A stretch of 64,000 nucleotides of DNA from VFKU01 sp964620045 (GCA_964620045.1 CAZUJL010000011.1:65490-129489), one strand, 5' to 3'. Positions 45,619-55,236 are shown, numbered from the stretch's first letter. The notes: generated from the letters alone by a model not told the origin. Made by a program: numbers and translations.

Positions 45619-46857
45619 ATGCGTAGCACTTGCTTCACTACGATCGCGCTGACGCTCATTGCCGCGAACGCCATCGCCGACGAAGTCACCTTCACGCGCG
45701 ACATTCTGCCGATCGTCCAGCAGAATTGCGCCATCTGTCATCGCCCCGGCGGACAGAATATCGCCGGTATGGTCGCGCCGTTCTCGCTGCTCAACTACGA
45801 AGAGGCGCGCCCCTGGGCAAAGTCCATCGCCGAGGCCGTCGCGTCGAAGAAGATGCCGCCGTGGTACGCCTCCGACGAGACCAAGGGTGTCTTCAAAAAC
45901 GAGCGCGGTCTGACCGAAGAACAGATCGCCACGATCGTCGAGTGGGTCCGCACCGGCGCGAAACGCGGCAACCCCTCCGATGCGCCGGCGCCTGTCCACT
46001 TCGAAGATACCGGCGGCTGGGTCATTGGCAAACCCGATCTCGAAGTGAAACTCCCGCAACCGTATCTCGTGAAAGACGACGTTGTGGACGAGTATAAAAA
46101 TTTCTTCGTCGATATCCCCGCCGATCAACTTCCCGAAGATCGCTGGTTGCGCGCGATCGAGTGGAAGCCCGGCTCGGAATGCGTCCACCACATCGTCGGC
46201 TTCGAGATATACAAGGATGAAACCGGCAAGCAGGGCCGCCAGGGCATGGGCTCCATTGCGCCCGGCGAAGATCCGCCGATTTTCGCGGAGGGCTACGGCC
46301 GCCGCCTGCACAAGGGCGGGAAGCTGGTCTTCCAGATGCACTACCACAAGGAACCGGGCCCCGGTACGCAACAGCTCGACCAGTCCAGCGTCGGCTTCCG
46401 CTTCTGGGACGACAAAAAAGATCCGCCCGTGCAGCACGCGGTTGTGTGGGACGGCATCGCGAGCCTGAAGCTGAATCTGCCCGCCGGTGAACCCAACGTT
46501 GAGCTCAAGGCCAACAAAACCTTCGACGCCGACACCACGATCATCTCGCTGCACCCGCACATGCATCTGCGCGGCAAGAGCGCGCAATACGTCGCGCACT
46601 ACCCCGACGGCACGCAGGAAACCCTGCTCACTGTGCCAAGCTGGGACTTCTCGTGGCAGCTCGACTACACCTTCCGCGAACCGAAGAAAATTCCCGCGGG
46701 CACGAAGATCGAATACACCGCCGTGTTCGACAACTCGGCGAACAATCCGGCGAATCCCGATCCCACCATCAACGTTCACTGGGGCGAGGCCACCACGGAC
46801 GAGATGATGATCGGCTTCATCAACTACACCAGCACCGAGGCCCTCGGCACCGACTGA
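45619..46857 (+). CDS. Haem c / copper type II monooxygenase-like protein
   Basis: 412 residues. An N-terminal signal peptide is followed by a haem c site CAICH (NCAICHRPGG) near residue 40. The C-terminal half resembles the peptidylglycine alpha-hydroxylating (ascorbate-dependent) copper monooxygenase fold: histidine pairs in CVHHIVG, FQMHYHKEPG and LHPHMHLRG plus Met in TDEMMIGF, consistent with two mononuclear copper sites. An electron from the haem could replace ascorbate. The next gene encodes a longer paralogue of the same type. The natural substrate is not known. Confidence 0.88.
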   Translation: MRSTCFTTIALTLIAANAIADEVTFTRDILPIVQQNCAICHRPGGQNIAGMVAPFSLLNYEEARPWAKSIAEAVASKKMPPWYASDETKGVFKNERGLTEEQIATIVEWVRTGAKRGNPSDAPAPVHFEDTGGWVIGKPDLEVKLPQPYLVKDDVVDEYKNFFVDIPADQLPEDRWLRAIEWKPGSECVHHIVGFEIYKDETGKQGRQGMGSIAPGEDPPIFAEGYGRRLHKGGKLVFQMHYHKEPGPGTQQLDQSSVGFRFWDDKKDPPVQHAVVWDGIASLKLNLPAGEPNVELKANKTFDADTTIISLHPHMHLRGKSAQYVAHYPDGTQETLLTVPSWDFSWQLDYTFREPKKIPAGTKIEYTAVFDNSANNPANPDPTINVHWGEATTDEMMIGFINYTSTEALGTD

Positions 46858-47055
46858 TTCACTCTATTGTTGGTGCGCCGCGTGCGAATTTTCGCACCTT
46901 GTTCCCGTGTCTATGAAGACAACGGGGGTCACAGTGCGGGTTGCCGTCGAAATTGCGAAAATCGCCCCGATTTTGAACACTTTTCGGCTGTAACCACTAC
47001 GGACCACCCCGCACCTTCGTGTATAGTGCGCAGCGGTATTTAGGAGTCCTACGCA

Positions 47056-48684
47056 ATGACCATGGACAACGCCAAACAGCTTCACGCCCAGGCCCAGCAG
47101 CTTTTCCAACAGCAGAAATATGCTGAGTCCCTCGCCATCCTGAGCAAGCTGTCCCAGGAATTCCCCAACGAGCCGAACATCATGTACGCGCGCGCCCGGT
47201 GCCTGGTCGCGCTTGGCCGCTTCGATGAAGCCGCGCCGATCTGCGAGTCGTTGCGCGACATCTTTGGTCACCAGCGCGGCTCGGACCTGTTGAACCACAT
47301 CAACACCCAGCGCGTGTCTGCGGGTCAGCCCGCAGCCGCCTTCGACATTCTCGATTCAAAGCCGAGGCAAGCGCCGGCGCCCGCGCGCGCGCAAAAGTCC
47401 GGTCCGAACAAGTTGATCATCGTCGGCGCGGCCGCTGCTGTAGCCGTCGCCGCCGCCGGCGCGTTCTTCGTGTACAACAGCAAGACCGAGAACACGAAAA
47501 TCGCCGAAGCTGCGCCGCAAATGACGGCCGCGCTTCCCATTCCCGACAATCCGACGTATCACAAAGACATCGCGCCGATTCTTAACCAGAACTGCGTCGT
47601 TTGCCATCGCCCCGGCGAAGCCGTGCCAATGTCGCTGATGACCTACGACGAAATCCGCCCGTGGGCGAAGTCGATGCGCAACATGGTCGAGACGCGCCAG
47701 ATGCCGCCGTGGCACGCGGACCCGATGATTGGCACGTGGCGGAACGATCGCCGGTTGAGCGATCGCGACATCACCACGCTGACGCGTTGGATCGATCAGG
47801 GCACGCCGCGCGGCAATCCCGATGAAGGCCCCGAGACGCCGACATTCACCGAAGGCTGGGGGATCGGCGAACCGGATGCCGTGTTCACCGCCCCCATGCA
47901 GACGCTGCCCGCGGAACTCGAAGACGAATACCGCTACGTCTTCGTGCCCACCGGCTTCACCAAGGATCGCTGGATCCAGGCCGCGGAAATTCGCCCCGGC
48001 AACATTGACGTCGTCCACCACGTCATCGTGTTTACGGCCGACGCGGCCAAGGGCCAAAGCGGCCTCGGCGGCAGTCTCGGCGGATTCGCGCCGGGCTCGC
48101 CTCCGCTGATTATGGAAAAGGGCCGCGGCATGAAAATCCCGGCCAACACGATTCTCGTGCTGCAGGTTCACTACCACAAAGAACCCGGCGCGGTCGCGAC
48201 GGATCAAACGATTATCGGGCTCAAATTCGCCGACGACACGGTGAAAAAAGAACTGCGCTTCGGCAGCCTGGGCACGGAGAAGTTCTCCATTCCGCCATAC
48301 ACGGCGTACGTGCCCGTCGAAGCCCGGCTCACGCTCGATCAGGACATCACGCTCGAACAAATCATCCCGCACATGCACCTGCGCGGCACCGACATGAAAG
48401 TCACCGCGAAGTATCCCGATGGCCGCCGCGAAGACCTGCTCTTCGTGCCGAAATACGACTTCAACTGGCAGACCTTCTACGAACTCCAGAAGCCGCTCCA
48501 GTTGCCCAAAGGCACCGAGCTGTCTGCTCTCGCGCACTACGACAATTCGAAGGCCAACCCCTTCAATCCCGATCCCAGCAGCGAAGTCCGCTGGGGCGAA
48601 CCCACCACCGCCGAGATGATGTACGCCTTCTACATGTACACCGTCGACAACGAGAAGCTGAAGGCGAAAGACCCGGGCGACTGA
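47056..48684 (+). CDS. TPR-anchored haem c / copper type II monooxygenase-like protein
   Basis: 542 residues. N-terminal TPR-like helices (about 1-80) and a linker precede a single membrane helix (about 120-140), placing the TPR region inside the cell. The exported part repeats the neighbour's architecture: haem c site CVVCH (NQNCVVCHRPGEAV), copper-ligand-like VVHHVIVF, LQVHYHKEPG and IIPHMHLRG, and a Met in TAEMMYAF. The TPR fused to a haem c / copper enzyme is uncommon. It lies 198 bases after the paralogue and ends at a strong hairpin. Confidence 0.88.
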   Translation: MTMDNAKQLHAQAQQLFQQQKYAESLAILSKLSQEFPNEPNIMYARARCLVALGRFDEAAPICESLRDIFGHQRGSDLLNHINTQRVSAGQPAAAFDILDSKPRQAPAPARAQKSGPNKLIIVGAAAAVAVAAAGAFFVYNSKTENTKIAEAAPQMTAALPIPDNPTYHKDIAPILNQNCVVCHRPGEAVPMSLMTYDEIRPWAKSMRNMVETRQMPPWHADPMIGTWRNDRRLSDRDITTLTRWIDQGTPRGNPDEGPETPTFTEGWGIGEPDAVFTAPMQTLPAELEDEYRYVFVPTGFTKDRWIQAAEIRPGNIDVVHHVIVFTADAAKGQSGLGGSLGGFAPGSPPLIMEKGRGMKIPANTILVLQVHYHKEPGAVATDQTIIGLKFADDTVKKELRFGSLGTEKFSIPPYTAYVPVEARLTLDQDITLEQIIPHMHLRGTDMKVTAKYPDGRREDLLFVPKYDFNWQTFYELQKPLQLPKGTELSALAHYDNSKANPFNPDPSSEVRWGEPTTAEMMYAFYMYTVDNEKLKAKDPGD

Positions 48685-48710
48685 TCGAGCACGCATAGCC
48701 TGAAATAACC

Positions 48711-48739
48711 AGGGCCGCTCCTACGATAGGAGCGGCCCT
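48711..48739 (+). terminator. Strong hairpin after the TPR-haem-copper gene
   Basis: Perfect 13-bp stem AGGGCCGCTCCTA / TAGGAGCGGCCCT with CGA loop. The following bases GTTGCTT are only partly T-rich, so termination may be Rho-assisted. Confidence 0.75.
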
Positions 48740-48794
48740 GTTGCTTGAGTACGTAGCTTCGTGGGGCGGGCATCCTGCCCGCAGAAGTTCCGTC

Positions 48795-49580
48795 TCAGAT
48801 CGTACCCCCACGGCCAATCATCGCGCCGCCGTCGATCACCATGATCTCGCCGGTCGTGAACGAGGATTCATCCGACCCCAAATACAGCGCCGCGCCCGAG
48901 ATTTCGCGCACATCGCCAATGCGGGGCAACGGCTGCGAACGTTCCACCGCCTTTACGCGTTCCGGGTTTTCATGGAAGAACGAACTGAAGTCGGTTTTGA
49001 TCAGGCCCGGCGCAATCGCGTTTACGCGCACATTGTGCACTCCGAATTCCTGCGCCCAGCTCTTCGTCATCATGATCAGGCCGGCCTTGGTGAAGCTGTA
49101 CAGCAGGCCCTGGTATTGCGGACGCAATCCCGCGATCGACACGATGTTGATGATTGATCCGCCCGATTTGCGCTGGATCATCTTCGGCACGGTCAATCGG
49201 ATCAGGCGCATCGCCGACTTCACGTTCACGTCCACCATCTTGTCCAGCATGTCGTCCGTCACATCGAGCGACGGCCCCTGGCCGATGTTCGTCGCCGAGT
49301 TGTTCACGAGGATATCCACCGGCCCGAGCTGCTTCTCGGTTTCCTTCACGAGGTTCTCGAGGTCTTCCGCCTTGCCGACGTGACACGCCACCGGCACAAC
49401 TTTGCCGCCGCCCAGCGCGTTGATCTCGTCCGCCGCCGTCTGCAGATTCTCCATCTTGCGGCTCGCGATCACGACGCCCGCGCCCGCTTCGGAGTACCGC
49501 TTCGCGATCGCCTTGCCGATGCCCCGGCCTCCGCCCGTCACGATGGCCACCTTGCCCTTCAAACTAATCGACGCGCTCAT
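48795..49580 (-). CDS. Short-chain dehydrogenase/reductase
   Basis: 261 residues. Cofactor motif VTGGGRGIGKA, NNSA in the usual NNAG position, catalytic YSFTK in LLYSFTKAG, and C-terminal VIDGGAMIGRGG. The sequence is typical of classical SDRs such as glucose or gluconate dehydrogenases. It is convergent with the haem c gene and divergent from the MFS transporter, with a promoter region of about 240 bases. Substrate unknown. Confidence 0.92.
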   Translation of the reverse strand: MSASISLKGKVAIVTGGGRGIGKAIAKRYSEAGAGVVIASRKMENLQTAADEINALGGGKVVPVACHVGKAEDLENLVKETEKQLGPVDILVNNSATNIGQGPSLDVTDDMLDKMVDVNVKSAMRLIRLTVPKMIQRKSGGSIINIVSIAGLRPQYQGLLYSFTKAGLIMMTKSWAQEFGVHNVRVNAIAPGLIKTDFSSFFHENPERVKAVERSQPLPRIGDVREISGAALYLGSDESSFTTGEIMVIDGGAMIGRGGTI

Positions 49581-49822
49581 GCCGTCCTCGCTCCCAAGTT
49601 AGACCCGCGTTAAAAAAATGTCCGCGTAGCATACCCACCGAACCCCCCGTCCACAACGGCGCCATTCGCGCATTTCACGCGCTACCGCGGGGTACGCATC
49701 CGGGCGTATACTATCGACAGGGGGAGGGTGCGCCTCGGGCGACTCTCCGCGCCGTCCGTTCCGTTTTCCCAGCAAATTAGGCCGAAATCAGCACTTTTTA
49801 TAAATAGTTTACGTATTAACCA

Positions 49823-51145
49823 ATGAGCCTGCGCACCTCAACGCGCTTCTTCTACGGCTGGTGGATCGTCGCCACCAGCTTCGTCACCCTGTTTGTCGCC
49901 ACCGGCTTCATCTTCTACTCCTATGGCGTCTTCCTCGAACCGATCCAGGCGGAATTCAACGCCTCCCGCTTCGCCGTCGCCATGGGCCTCACGCTGATGA
50001 ATACCGCCATGGCGTGCTTCGCGCCCTTTCTTGGCCGCTTCATCGACACCTGGTCCATCCGCAAGATGATGATGATCGGCTGTACCAGCCTCGGCATCGG
50101 TTTCCTGTTTGCGTCTCGCATCACCGCGCTCTGGCAGTGGTACGCCCTCATCGGCACCCTGCTCGCCCTGGGCGTGGTTCTTATCGGCCAGCTCGCGAGC
50201 ACCGCGCTCGTGGCCAACTGGTTCGTGCGGCGCCGCGGCGCCGCGCTCGGCGTGGCCACCACCGGCGTCTCGATGTCGGGCATGATCATGGCGCCGGTCA
50301 CGTCGTATCTCATCTCCCACTACGGCTGGCGCGAGACCTTTGTAATCTTCGGTTTGCTCTCGCTCGGCGGCCTGTTGCCGCTGGTCTGGGCCTTCGTGAT
50401 CACACGGCCCGAAGACCTCGGCCTGCAGCCCGACGGCGCGCGCCGGCCGCCGATCGATGCGGATACCGAACGCGCGCTCGCCGCGATGGCGCAGCAGCCG
50501 ATGCGGCCGTCCTTCTCCACCACCGCCACGCTGCGCAACCAGACGTTCTGGGCGATCACGCTCTCCATCGGCCTGAACTTTTTCGCGATGGCGGCCACGC
50601 TCATCCACATGATCGAGCACGCGCGCGATCTCGACATCACCCGCACACAGGCCGCGTACATCATGACGGCGTCGGCCGGCGTTGGCGTGATCGGCAAAGT
50701 GCTGTTTGGTTATGTCGCCGACTTCGTGGACGCGCGCCTCGCGCTCGTGCTCTGTCTCGCGTTCCAGGCCGTCGGCACCACGCTGCTGCTCTTCGCCGAC
50801 ACCTACACCGAGCTGATGGGCGTGGGCGCGATATTTGGTTTCGGCATGGGCGGCGTCGTGCCGCTGTGGGGTTCCCTCGTTGGCGACTACTTCCCCCGCC
50901 CCGTCTTCGGCCGCGTCATGGGGCTGATGAGTCCCTGCATGCTGCCGATTCAGGCCAGCGGCGTGCCGCTCGCGGGATACATCCACGACGTCACCGGCGA
51001 CTACCATCTCGCCTTCCTCATGTTCACGGTCGCCTACGTCTTCGCCGCGCTATGCCTCATGTTTGTGCGCAATCCCCTCTCCGGGCCCACGTTCGCCCGC
51101 CACCAGGCGCGCGCCCGCATGCAGGCCGCTCAGCCCTCCTCGTAG
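49823..51145 (+). CDS. MFS transporter
   Basis: 440 residues with 12 predicted membrane helices in two halves and a short central cytoplasmic loop (about 205-235). The loop between helices 2 and 3 contains GRFIDTWSIRKMMMIG, and the second half has GKVLFGYVADFVDAR, both MFS A-motif variants. The layout resembles monocarboxylate/OFA-type transporters. The substrate cannot be predicted. It is followed by a small lipoprotein gene on the same strand. Confidence 0.93.
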   Translation: MSLRTSTRFFYGWWIVATSFVTLFVATGFIFYSYGVFLEPIQAEFNASRFAVAMGLTLMNTAMACFAPFLGRFIDTWSIRKMMMIGCTSLGIGFLFASRITALWQWYALIGTLLALGVVLIGQLASTALVANWFVRRRGAALGVATTGVSMSGMIMAPVTSYLISHYGWRETFVIFGLLSLGGLLPLVWAFVITRPEDLGLQPDGARRPPIDADTERALAAMAQQPMRPSFSTTATLRNQTFWAITLSIGLNFFAMAATLIHMIEHARDLDITRTQAAYIMTASAGVGVIGKVLFGYVADFVDARLALVLCLAFQAVGTTLLLFADTYTELMGVGAIFGFGMGGVVPLWGSLVGDYFPRPVFGRVMGLMSPCMLPIQASGVPLAGYIHDVTGDYHLAFLMFTVAYVFAALCLMFVRNPLSGPTFARHQARARMQAAQPSS

Positions 51146-51220
51146 CGGTTTTATTGCACTCGGGCGCTTTCGTAAACCGATCCGAATCGGTTAGTGTCCA
51201 ATCAGCACCGGAGACCCGCC

Positions 51221-51643
51221 ATGCGACACGCCGCCCTCGCCGCCATGCTCGCGCTTGTCCTTGCGGGCTGCACCATGACGCCGCCGATCAACACCGCCGA
51301 CGATCTCGCCGCCGCGCTTCAGCGGAACGGCGTGGCCTATGCGACGACTGAACCCGTGGACGTGCATTCGATCCCCATTGCGAAGATCGACGAAGGCCTC
51401 ACGCTGACGGGCGAAAATCTGAACGTCACCATCCTGCGCATCACCGATCCGCGCACCTACAAAATCGCCACCAGCGCGACCTTCATCCTCGGCTTCGTCA
51501 AAAGTGCCGCGGCGGATATGCCGCAGCAACCGCCCGACGTTTACCTCAGCAAACCTTTTGTCGTGATCATTCGCACCGAACCCGTGAAGGGCGGCGTGCG
51601 CACTGCGCTCGAAAAAACCGTCCCCGAAGACGTCGACGAATAA
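51221..51643 (+). CDS. Small putative lipoprotein
   Basis: 140 residues from the ATG at 51221. The signal peptide ends LVLAGCTM, a good lipobox with Cys at about residue 17. The mature part is a small mixed alpha/beta domain without recognised motifs. It follows the MFS gene by about 75 bases on the same strand and faces the convergent PQQ dehydrogenase gene. Confidence 0.75.
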   Translation: MRHAALAAMLALVLAGCTMTPPINTADDLAAALQRNGVAYATTEPVDVHSIPIAKIDEGLTLTGENLNVTILRITDPRTYKIATSATFILGFVKSAAADMPQQPPDVYLSKPFVVIIRTEPVKGGVRTALEKTVPEDVDE

Positions 51644-51707
51644 CACGACGCTCCGGGGACGGATGTTGTAATTCTTTTTACTTGTACGCGCTAACGTTGC
51701 AGCGTTT

Positions 51708-53639
51708 TCACGGCAACGCGTACGCCACCAACCGCGACGGTGCGCCACTTCCACCACATGCCACAACCACGTACTGCTTGCCCGCGTGCATGTAGGTCAT
51801 CGGCGTGCCATAGGGCGGCAGCTCGAGTTTCTGTTCCCACAACACCGCGCCATTCGTTTTGTCGAACGCGCGCAAGTACAGATCGGTCTTCGAGATCGCC
51901 AGCGTCACGTTGTCCAACTGCGCCTGGTTGATGAACAGCAGCGTCTTTGTGCACAGCGGCCCGCCGCTCGACAGCATGCCGTGGCTCGTCGCGCCCAGCG
52001 GGCCCGGATCGACGCCCTTCAACGCCGGGTGATGCCGCGGTCCGTCACCGTGCGGCACGCGCCACGCGATCTCGCCCTTGTTCAGGTCGATGCCCACCAC
52101 CACCGCGTACGGCGGCTTCGTGATCGGCAGGCCTTGCGGCCCCGGCGCGATCAGCGGCGCCATCGTCAGGTAGTCCGCCTTCACGCGGTTCGGATCGCCT
52201 TTGCTCACGTGCGCGAGCGAGTGCATGTCCGCCGCCTGCAGATACAGCATGCCCGTCTCCGGGTCGAACGCCGCGCCGCCCCAGTTCGCGCCGCCCGCCG
52301 CGCTTGGCACTTGGAACGCGCCCTTCTTCCCGCCCTCGCCGAAGACCGTCGGCGGCAGGAACAGCGGCCCCATCGTGTACTCGCTCGCGATCTTGATCGC
52401 CTCCGCCTTCAGTTCGGGCGTGAGGTCGATCAGATCGTCTTCCGTGATCCCCTGCCGCACAAACGCGGGCGGCTTCGTCGGAAAGGGTTGCGTCGCGGAC
52501 GTCTGCTCGCCCGGCACCGTCGTCTGCGGCACCGGCTTCTCTTCAATCGGCCACACGGGTTCGCCGGTCTTGCGATCGAACACGTAGGTGAAGCCCTGCT
52601 TGCTCACCGCGGCGACCGCCTTGATCGGCTTGCCGTCCACGGTGATGTCGCACAGCGTCGGCGCACACGGGAAGTCGTAGTCCCACAGGCCATGGTGCAC
52701 CGCCTGGAAATGCCACACCTTCTCGCCCGTCTTGCCGTTCAGGCACACGAGGCTTTCCGCGTAGAGATTGTTGCCCTTGCGCTGTCCGCCGTAATAGTCG
52801 TTCGTCGGCGTGCTCACCGGCAGATAGACATAGCCGGTTTCTTCGTCCACTGTCATCGGCGCCCACACGTTCGCGCCGCCGGAGTATTTCCACGAATCGT
52901 TTTCCCACGTCTCCACGCCCGGCTCACCCGCTTGCGGAATTGTGTGGAACACCCATTTCTGCTCGCCCGTTTTCACGTCAAACCCGCGCACGTGGCCCGG
53001 TGGCATATCGGGGCTGCTCGGCCGATCGAAAATCGTCCCGCCCACCACGGCGATATCGCCCACGATCGCGACGGGCGCGTTGTTGCCCACCATGCGCCGG
53101 CTGATTTCGCGCTCGAGGCCCTGCGTCAGATCCACCCAGCCGCCCTTGCCGAAATTCTCATACGGTTCGCCCGTTTTCGCGTTCAGCGCGATCAACTGCA
53201 GCGTGCCGGTCGCGATCAAAATGCGTTCGTCCGTGCCGTCCGTCCAGTAGCTCACGCCGCGGTGCTGCCAGCCCGAGTTCGTCGGCCGCCCGAGCTTGTA
53301 CGCTTCCGTGTCGTGCACCCACAGCGTGTTGCCGCTCGCAGGATCAATCGCGGCGACCTGGTTCATGCCCGTGCTCGCGTAGAGCACGCCCTTCACGAAG
53401 ATCGGCGTGACTTTGAACGCGCCCGGTTTCCCGCCCGTGTTCGCCTCGTCCGGTGCTTCCCACATCCACGCCACGTCGAGCTTCGTCACGTTCTGCGGGT
53501 TGATCTGATCCAGCCTCGAATATTTCGTCTGCCCCGCGTCGCCGCCGTAGTAGCGCCATTCGCCGTTCGTCGCGCCGTGTTGCGCGTGCGCGGTGCATGC
53601 AACGGCGACCGTCAATATCAGACCAGCAAAGATCCGCAT
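51708..53639 (-). CDS. PQQ-dependent dehydrogenase
   Basis: 643 residues from the ATG at 53639, which has GGAG upstream and starts a signal peptide ending THAQ-like (ACTAHAQ). Upstream in-frame residues up to 53813 are unlike the family. An eight-bladed propeller is indicated by GDAGQTKYSRLDQINPQNVTKLDVAW near the N terminus and repeated WxF/WV blade motifs. No haem c motif is present, unlike quinohaemoproteins, so electrons probably go to a separate acceptor. The substrate (glucose, alcohol or polyol) is not clear. Confidence 0.92.
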   Translation of the reverse strand: MRIFAGLILTVAVACTAHAQHGATNGEWRYYGGDAGQTKYSRLDQINPQNVTKLDVAWMWEAPDEANTGGKPGAFKVTPIFVKGVLYASTGMNQVAAIDPASGNTLWVHDTEAYKLGRPTNSGWQHRGVSYWTDGTDERILIATGTLQLIALNAKTGEPYENFGKGGWVDLTQGLEREISRRMVGNNAPVAIVGDIAVVGGTIFDRPSSPDMPPGHVRGFDVKTGEQKWVFHTIPQAGEPGVETWENDSWKYSGGANVWAPMTVDEETGYVYLPVSTPTNDYYGGQRKGNNLYAESLVCLNGKTGEKVWHFQAVHHGLWDYDFPCAPTLCDITVDGKPIKAVAAVSKQGFTYVFDRKTGEPVWPIEEKPVPQTTVPGEQTSATQPFPTKPPAFVRQGITEDDLIDLTPELKAEAIKIASEYTMGPLFLPPTVFGEGGKKGAFQVPSAAGGANWGGAAFDPETGMLYLQAADMHSLAHVSKGDPNRVKADYLTMAPLIAPGPQGLPITKPPYAVVVGIDLNKGEIAWRVPHGDGPRHHPALKGVDPGPLGATSHGMLSSGGPLCTKTLLFINQAQLDNVTLAISKTDLYLRAFDKTNGAVLWEQKLELPPYGTPMTYMHAGKQYVVVACGGSGAPSRLVAYALP

Positions 53640-53772
53640 TTGCTCTTCTCCAAAATGTCCCGTGCCACTTGCAGTTTGGTTCTTCAACCCCAAAATCGAT
53701 TCCCGGACGATACTAGGTATTCCAACAGAACAAAAGTCCGACAACCGCGAAGCGGCAAAGGTTTCTTTTGGT

Positions 53773-53804
53773 GTTACCTTTTCTTTTTCTAAAGAAAAGG
53801 TAAC
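53773..53804. repeat. Perfect 14-bp inverted repeat between divergent genes
   Basis: GTTACCTTTTCTTT and AAAGAAAAGGTAAC (53773-53786 and 53791-53804) flank a TTCT loop. The element lies between the PQQ dehydrogenase and the leucine-type dehydrogenase, which are transcribed away from each other. It has no T-tract suitable for termination of either gene and could be an operator. Confidence 0.7.
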
Positions 53805-53852
53805 GTTGGCCACCGCGGTTTAAAGACGCGCATGGGTTAAAATTACAGGCTT

Positions 53853-54905
53853 ATGCGAATTACCGATATCCCCACGCCCGGCTACGAACGCGTCGTGCAC
53901 ATTGCCGATGCGGATTCGGGCCTGAACGCCTTCATCTCCGTCCACAGCACCGCGCTGGGGCCATCGCTCGGCGGCATGCGGATGTGGCCGTATGCGACCG
54001 AGGCGGAGGCGCTCGAAGATGCGAACCGGTTGTCGCGCGCGATGACGTACAAGGCCGCGGTCGCGCAGACCGGCCAGGGCGGCGGCAAGGCCGTGATCAT
54101 CGGTGATCCGAAAATTAAAACCGAGGCGATGTTCCGTGCGCTCGGTCGCGCCATTGAGCAACTCGGCGGTGCGTACATTGCTGCCGAGGACATGAACATC
54201 ACCGTCGCGGATCTTGAGACCGTCGGACGCGAAACGCGTCATGTCTCCGGACTTTCTACGGAACACGGTTCCAGTGGCAATCCCTCCCCGCTTACGGCCG
54301 TCGGCACGCTGATCGCCATTCGCGTGTGTGTTCAGGAAGTGTTCGGCAGCGATGATCTCAAGGGCCGCACGATCGCGATTCAAGGAGTTGGCGCCGTCGG
54401 CGGGCGTCTCGCCGATCTCTGCCGCGACGCCGGAATGAAGATTGCCGTCTGCGATTTAGACGCAGCGCGCGCCCGCGCGGTGGCTGAGCGCACTGGCGCC
54501 TCAGTGCTCGATGGTCCGAGTGCCGCGCTCACCTATCCGTGCGACGTCTTCTCCCCCTGCGGTCGCGGCGGGATTCTGAACGCGCAGACCATCCCGGCGT
54601 TGCACTGCCCCATCGTGGCCGGCGCGGCGAATAACCAGCTCGCCGAGCCGGCAGACGCCAAGCGCCTTGCCAATCGCGGCATCTTGTATGCCCCCGACTA
54701 CGTTGTAAATGCCGGCGGCATCATCAACATCGCCTGCGAGTTCGCCCCGGCCGGCTACAGCACGGCGGCCGCCCAGGATCGAGTCAAAATCATCGCCACC
54801 AATTTGCGTGAAGTCTTCCGCATTGCGCGTGAACAGGGCATTACGACGGCGGAGGCCGCCGACCGCTTAGCCGAAGCCCGTATCGCGGCAGGGCGCTCTA
54901 AATAG
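53853..54905 (+). CDS. Leucine/valine-type amino acid dehydrogenase
   Basis: 350 residues of the Glu/Leu/Phe/Val dehydrogenase family. The LGGMRMWPY segment, the catalytic lysine region GQGGGKAVIIGDP, and a Rossmann motif GVGAVGGRLADLC indicate an NAD-dependent deaminating enzyme of the Leu/Val type, oxidising branched-chain amino acids to keto acids. It lies upstream of rpsU, but that gene has its own promoter, so it is not clearly in an operon. It may connect to CimA in the window through branched-chain metabolism. Confidence 0.92.
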   Translation: MRITDIPTPGYERVVHIADADSGLNAFISVHSTALGPSLGGMRMWPYATEAEALEDANRLSRAMTYKAAVAQTGQGGGKAVIIGDPKIKTEAMFRALGRAIEQLGGAYIAAEDMNITVADLETVGRETRHVSGLSTEHGSSGNPSPLTAVGTLIAIRVCVQEVFGSDDLKGRTIAIQGVGAVGGRLADLCRDAGMKIAVCDLDAARARAVAERTGASVLDGPSAALTYPCDVFSPCGRGGILNAQTIPALHCPIVAGAANNQLAEPADAKRLANRGILYAPDYVVNAGGIINIACEFAPAGYSTAAAQDRVKIIATNLREVFRIAREQGITTAEAADRLAEARIAAGRSK

Positions 54906-54916
54906 GCTTCCAACCC

Positions 54917-54945
54917 TTGATACATGAACCGTCAAGTGTTATACT
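54917..54945 (+). promoter_or_regulatory. rpsU promoter
   Basis: TTGATA (54917-54922) and TATACT (54940-54945) with 17-base spacing form a near-consensus sigma70 promoter. Confidence 0.8.
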
Positions 54946-54952
54946 TTCGGTC

Positions 54953-54977
54953 TGCCTGAAGGCTATTTTTTCAGGCA
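54953..54977 (+). promoter_or_regulatory. Hairpin in the rpsU leader
   Basis: TGCCTGAA and TTCAGGCA (54953-54960, 54970-54977) form an 8-bp stem with a 9-base loop that contains T-runs, between the promoter and the ribosome site. It could affect rpsU translation or early termination. Confidence 0.5.
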
Positions 54978-55007
54978 ATTTCGATTCCGAAGGGAGGTTG
55001 GTTCCGC

Positions 55008-55205
55008 GTGACGAAAGTCCGTGTCAGACCCGATGAGCCGTTTGAAAAGGCCTTGCGGCGCTTCAAAAAGAAGTGCAACAAGGAAGGGCTCATGCAGCGA
55101 CTCAAAGAGATCAAGTACTACGAGAAGCCGAGCGAACGCCGCCGCCGCAAGTTGGCCAAAGCAGTTGCCCGCCAAGCCTCCTCTAACGAGCCGACGCCGT
55201 CCTAA
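55008..55205 (+). CDS. rpsU: Small ribosomal subunit protein bS21
   Basis: 65 residues from a GTG start preceded by GGGAGG. Highly basic, with the bS21 features VRPDEPFEKALRRFKKKC and YYEKPSERRRRK. It has its own promoter at 54917 and a terminator after the stop, so it is monocistronic. bS21 sits near the 3' end of 16S rRNA on the platform and assists initiation. Confidence 0.97.
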   Translation: MTKVRVRPDEPFEKALRRFKKKCNKEGLMQRLKEIKYYEKPSERRRRKLAKAVARQASSNEPTPS

Positions 55206-55236
55206 GCCAAGGTACACTCAAACTCTAAGACTCACT

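Noticed and set aside
51786..53792. A long plus-strand open frame over the PQQ dehydrogenase
   Set aside because: Arg/His-rich shadow frame opposite a well-recognised gene.
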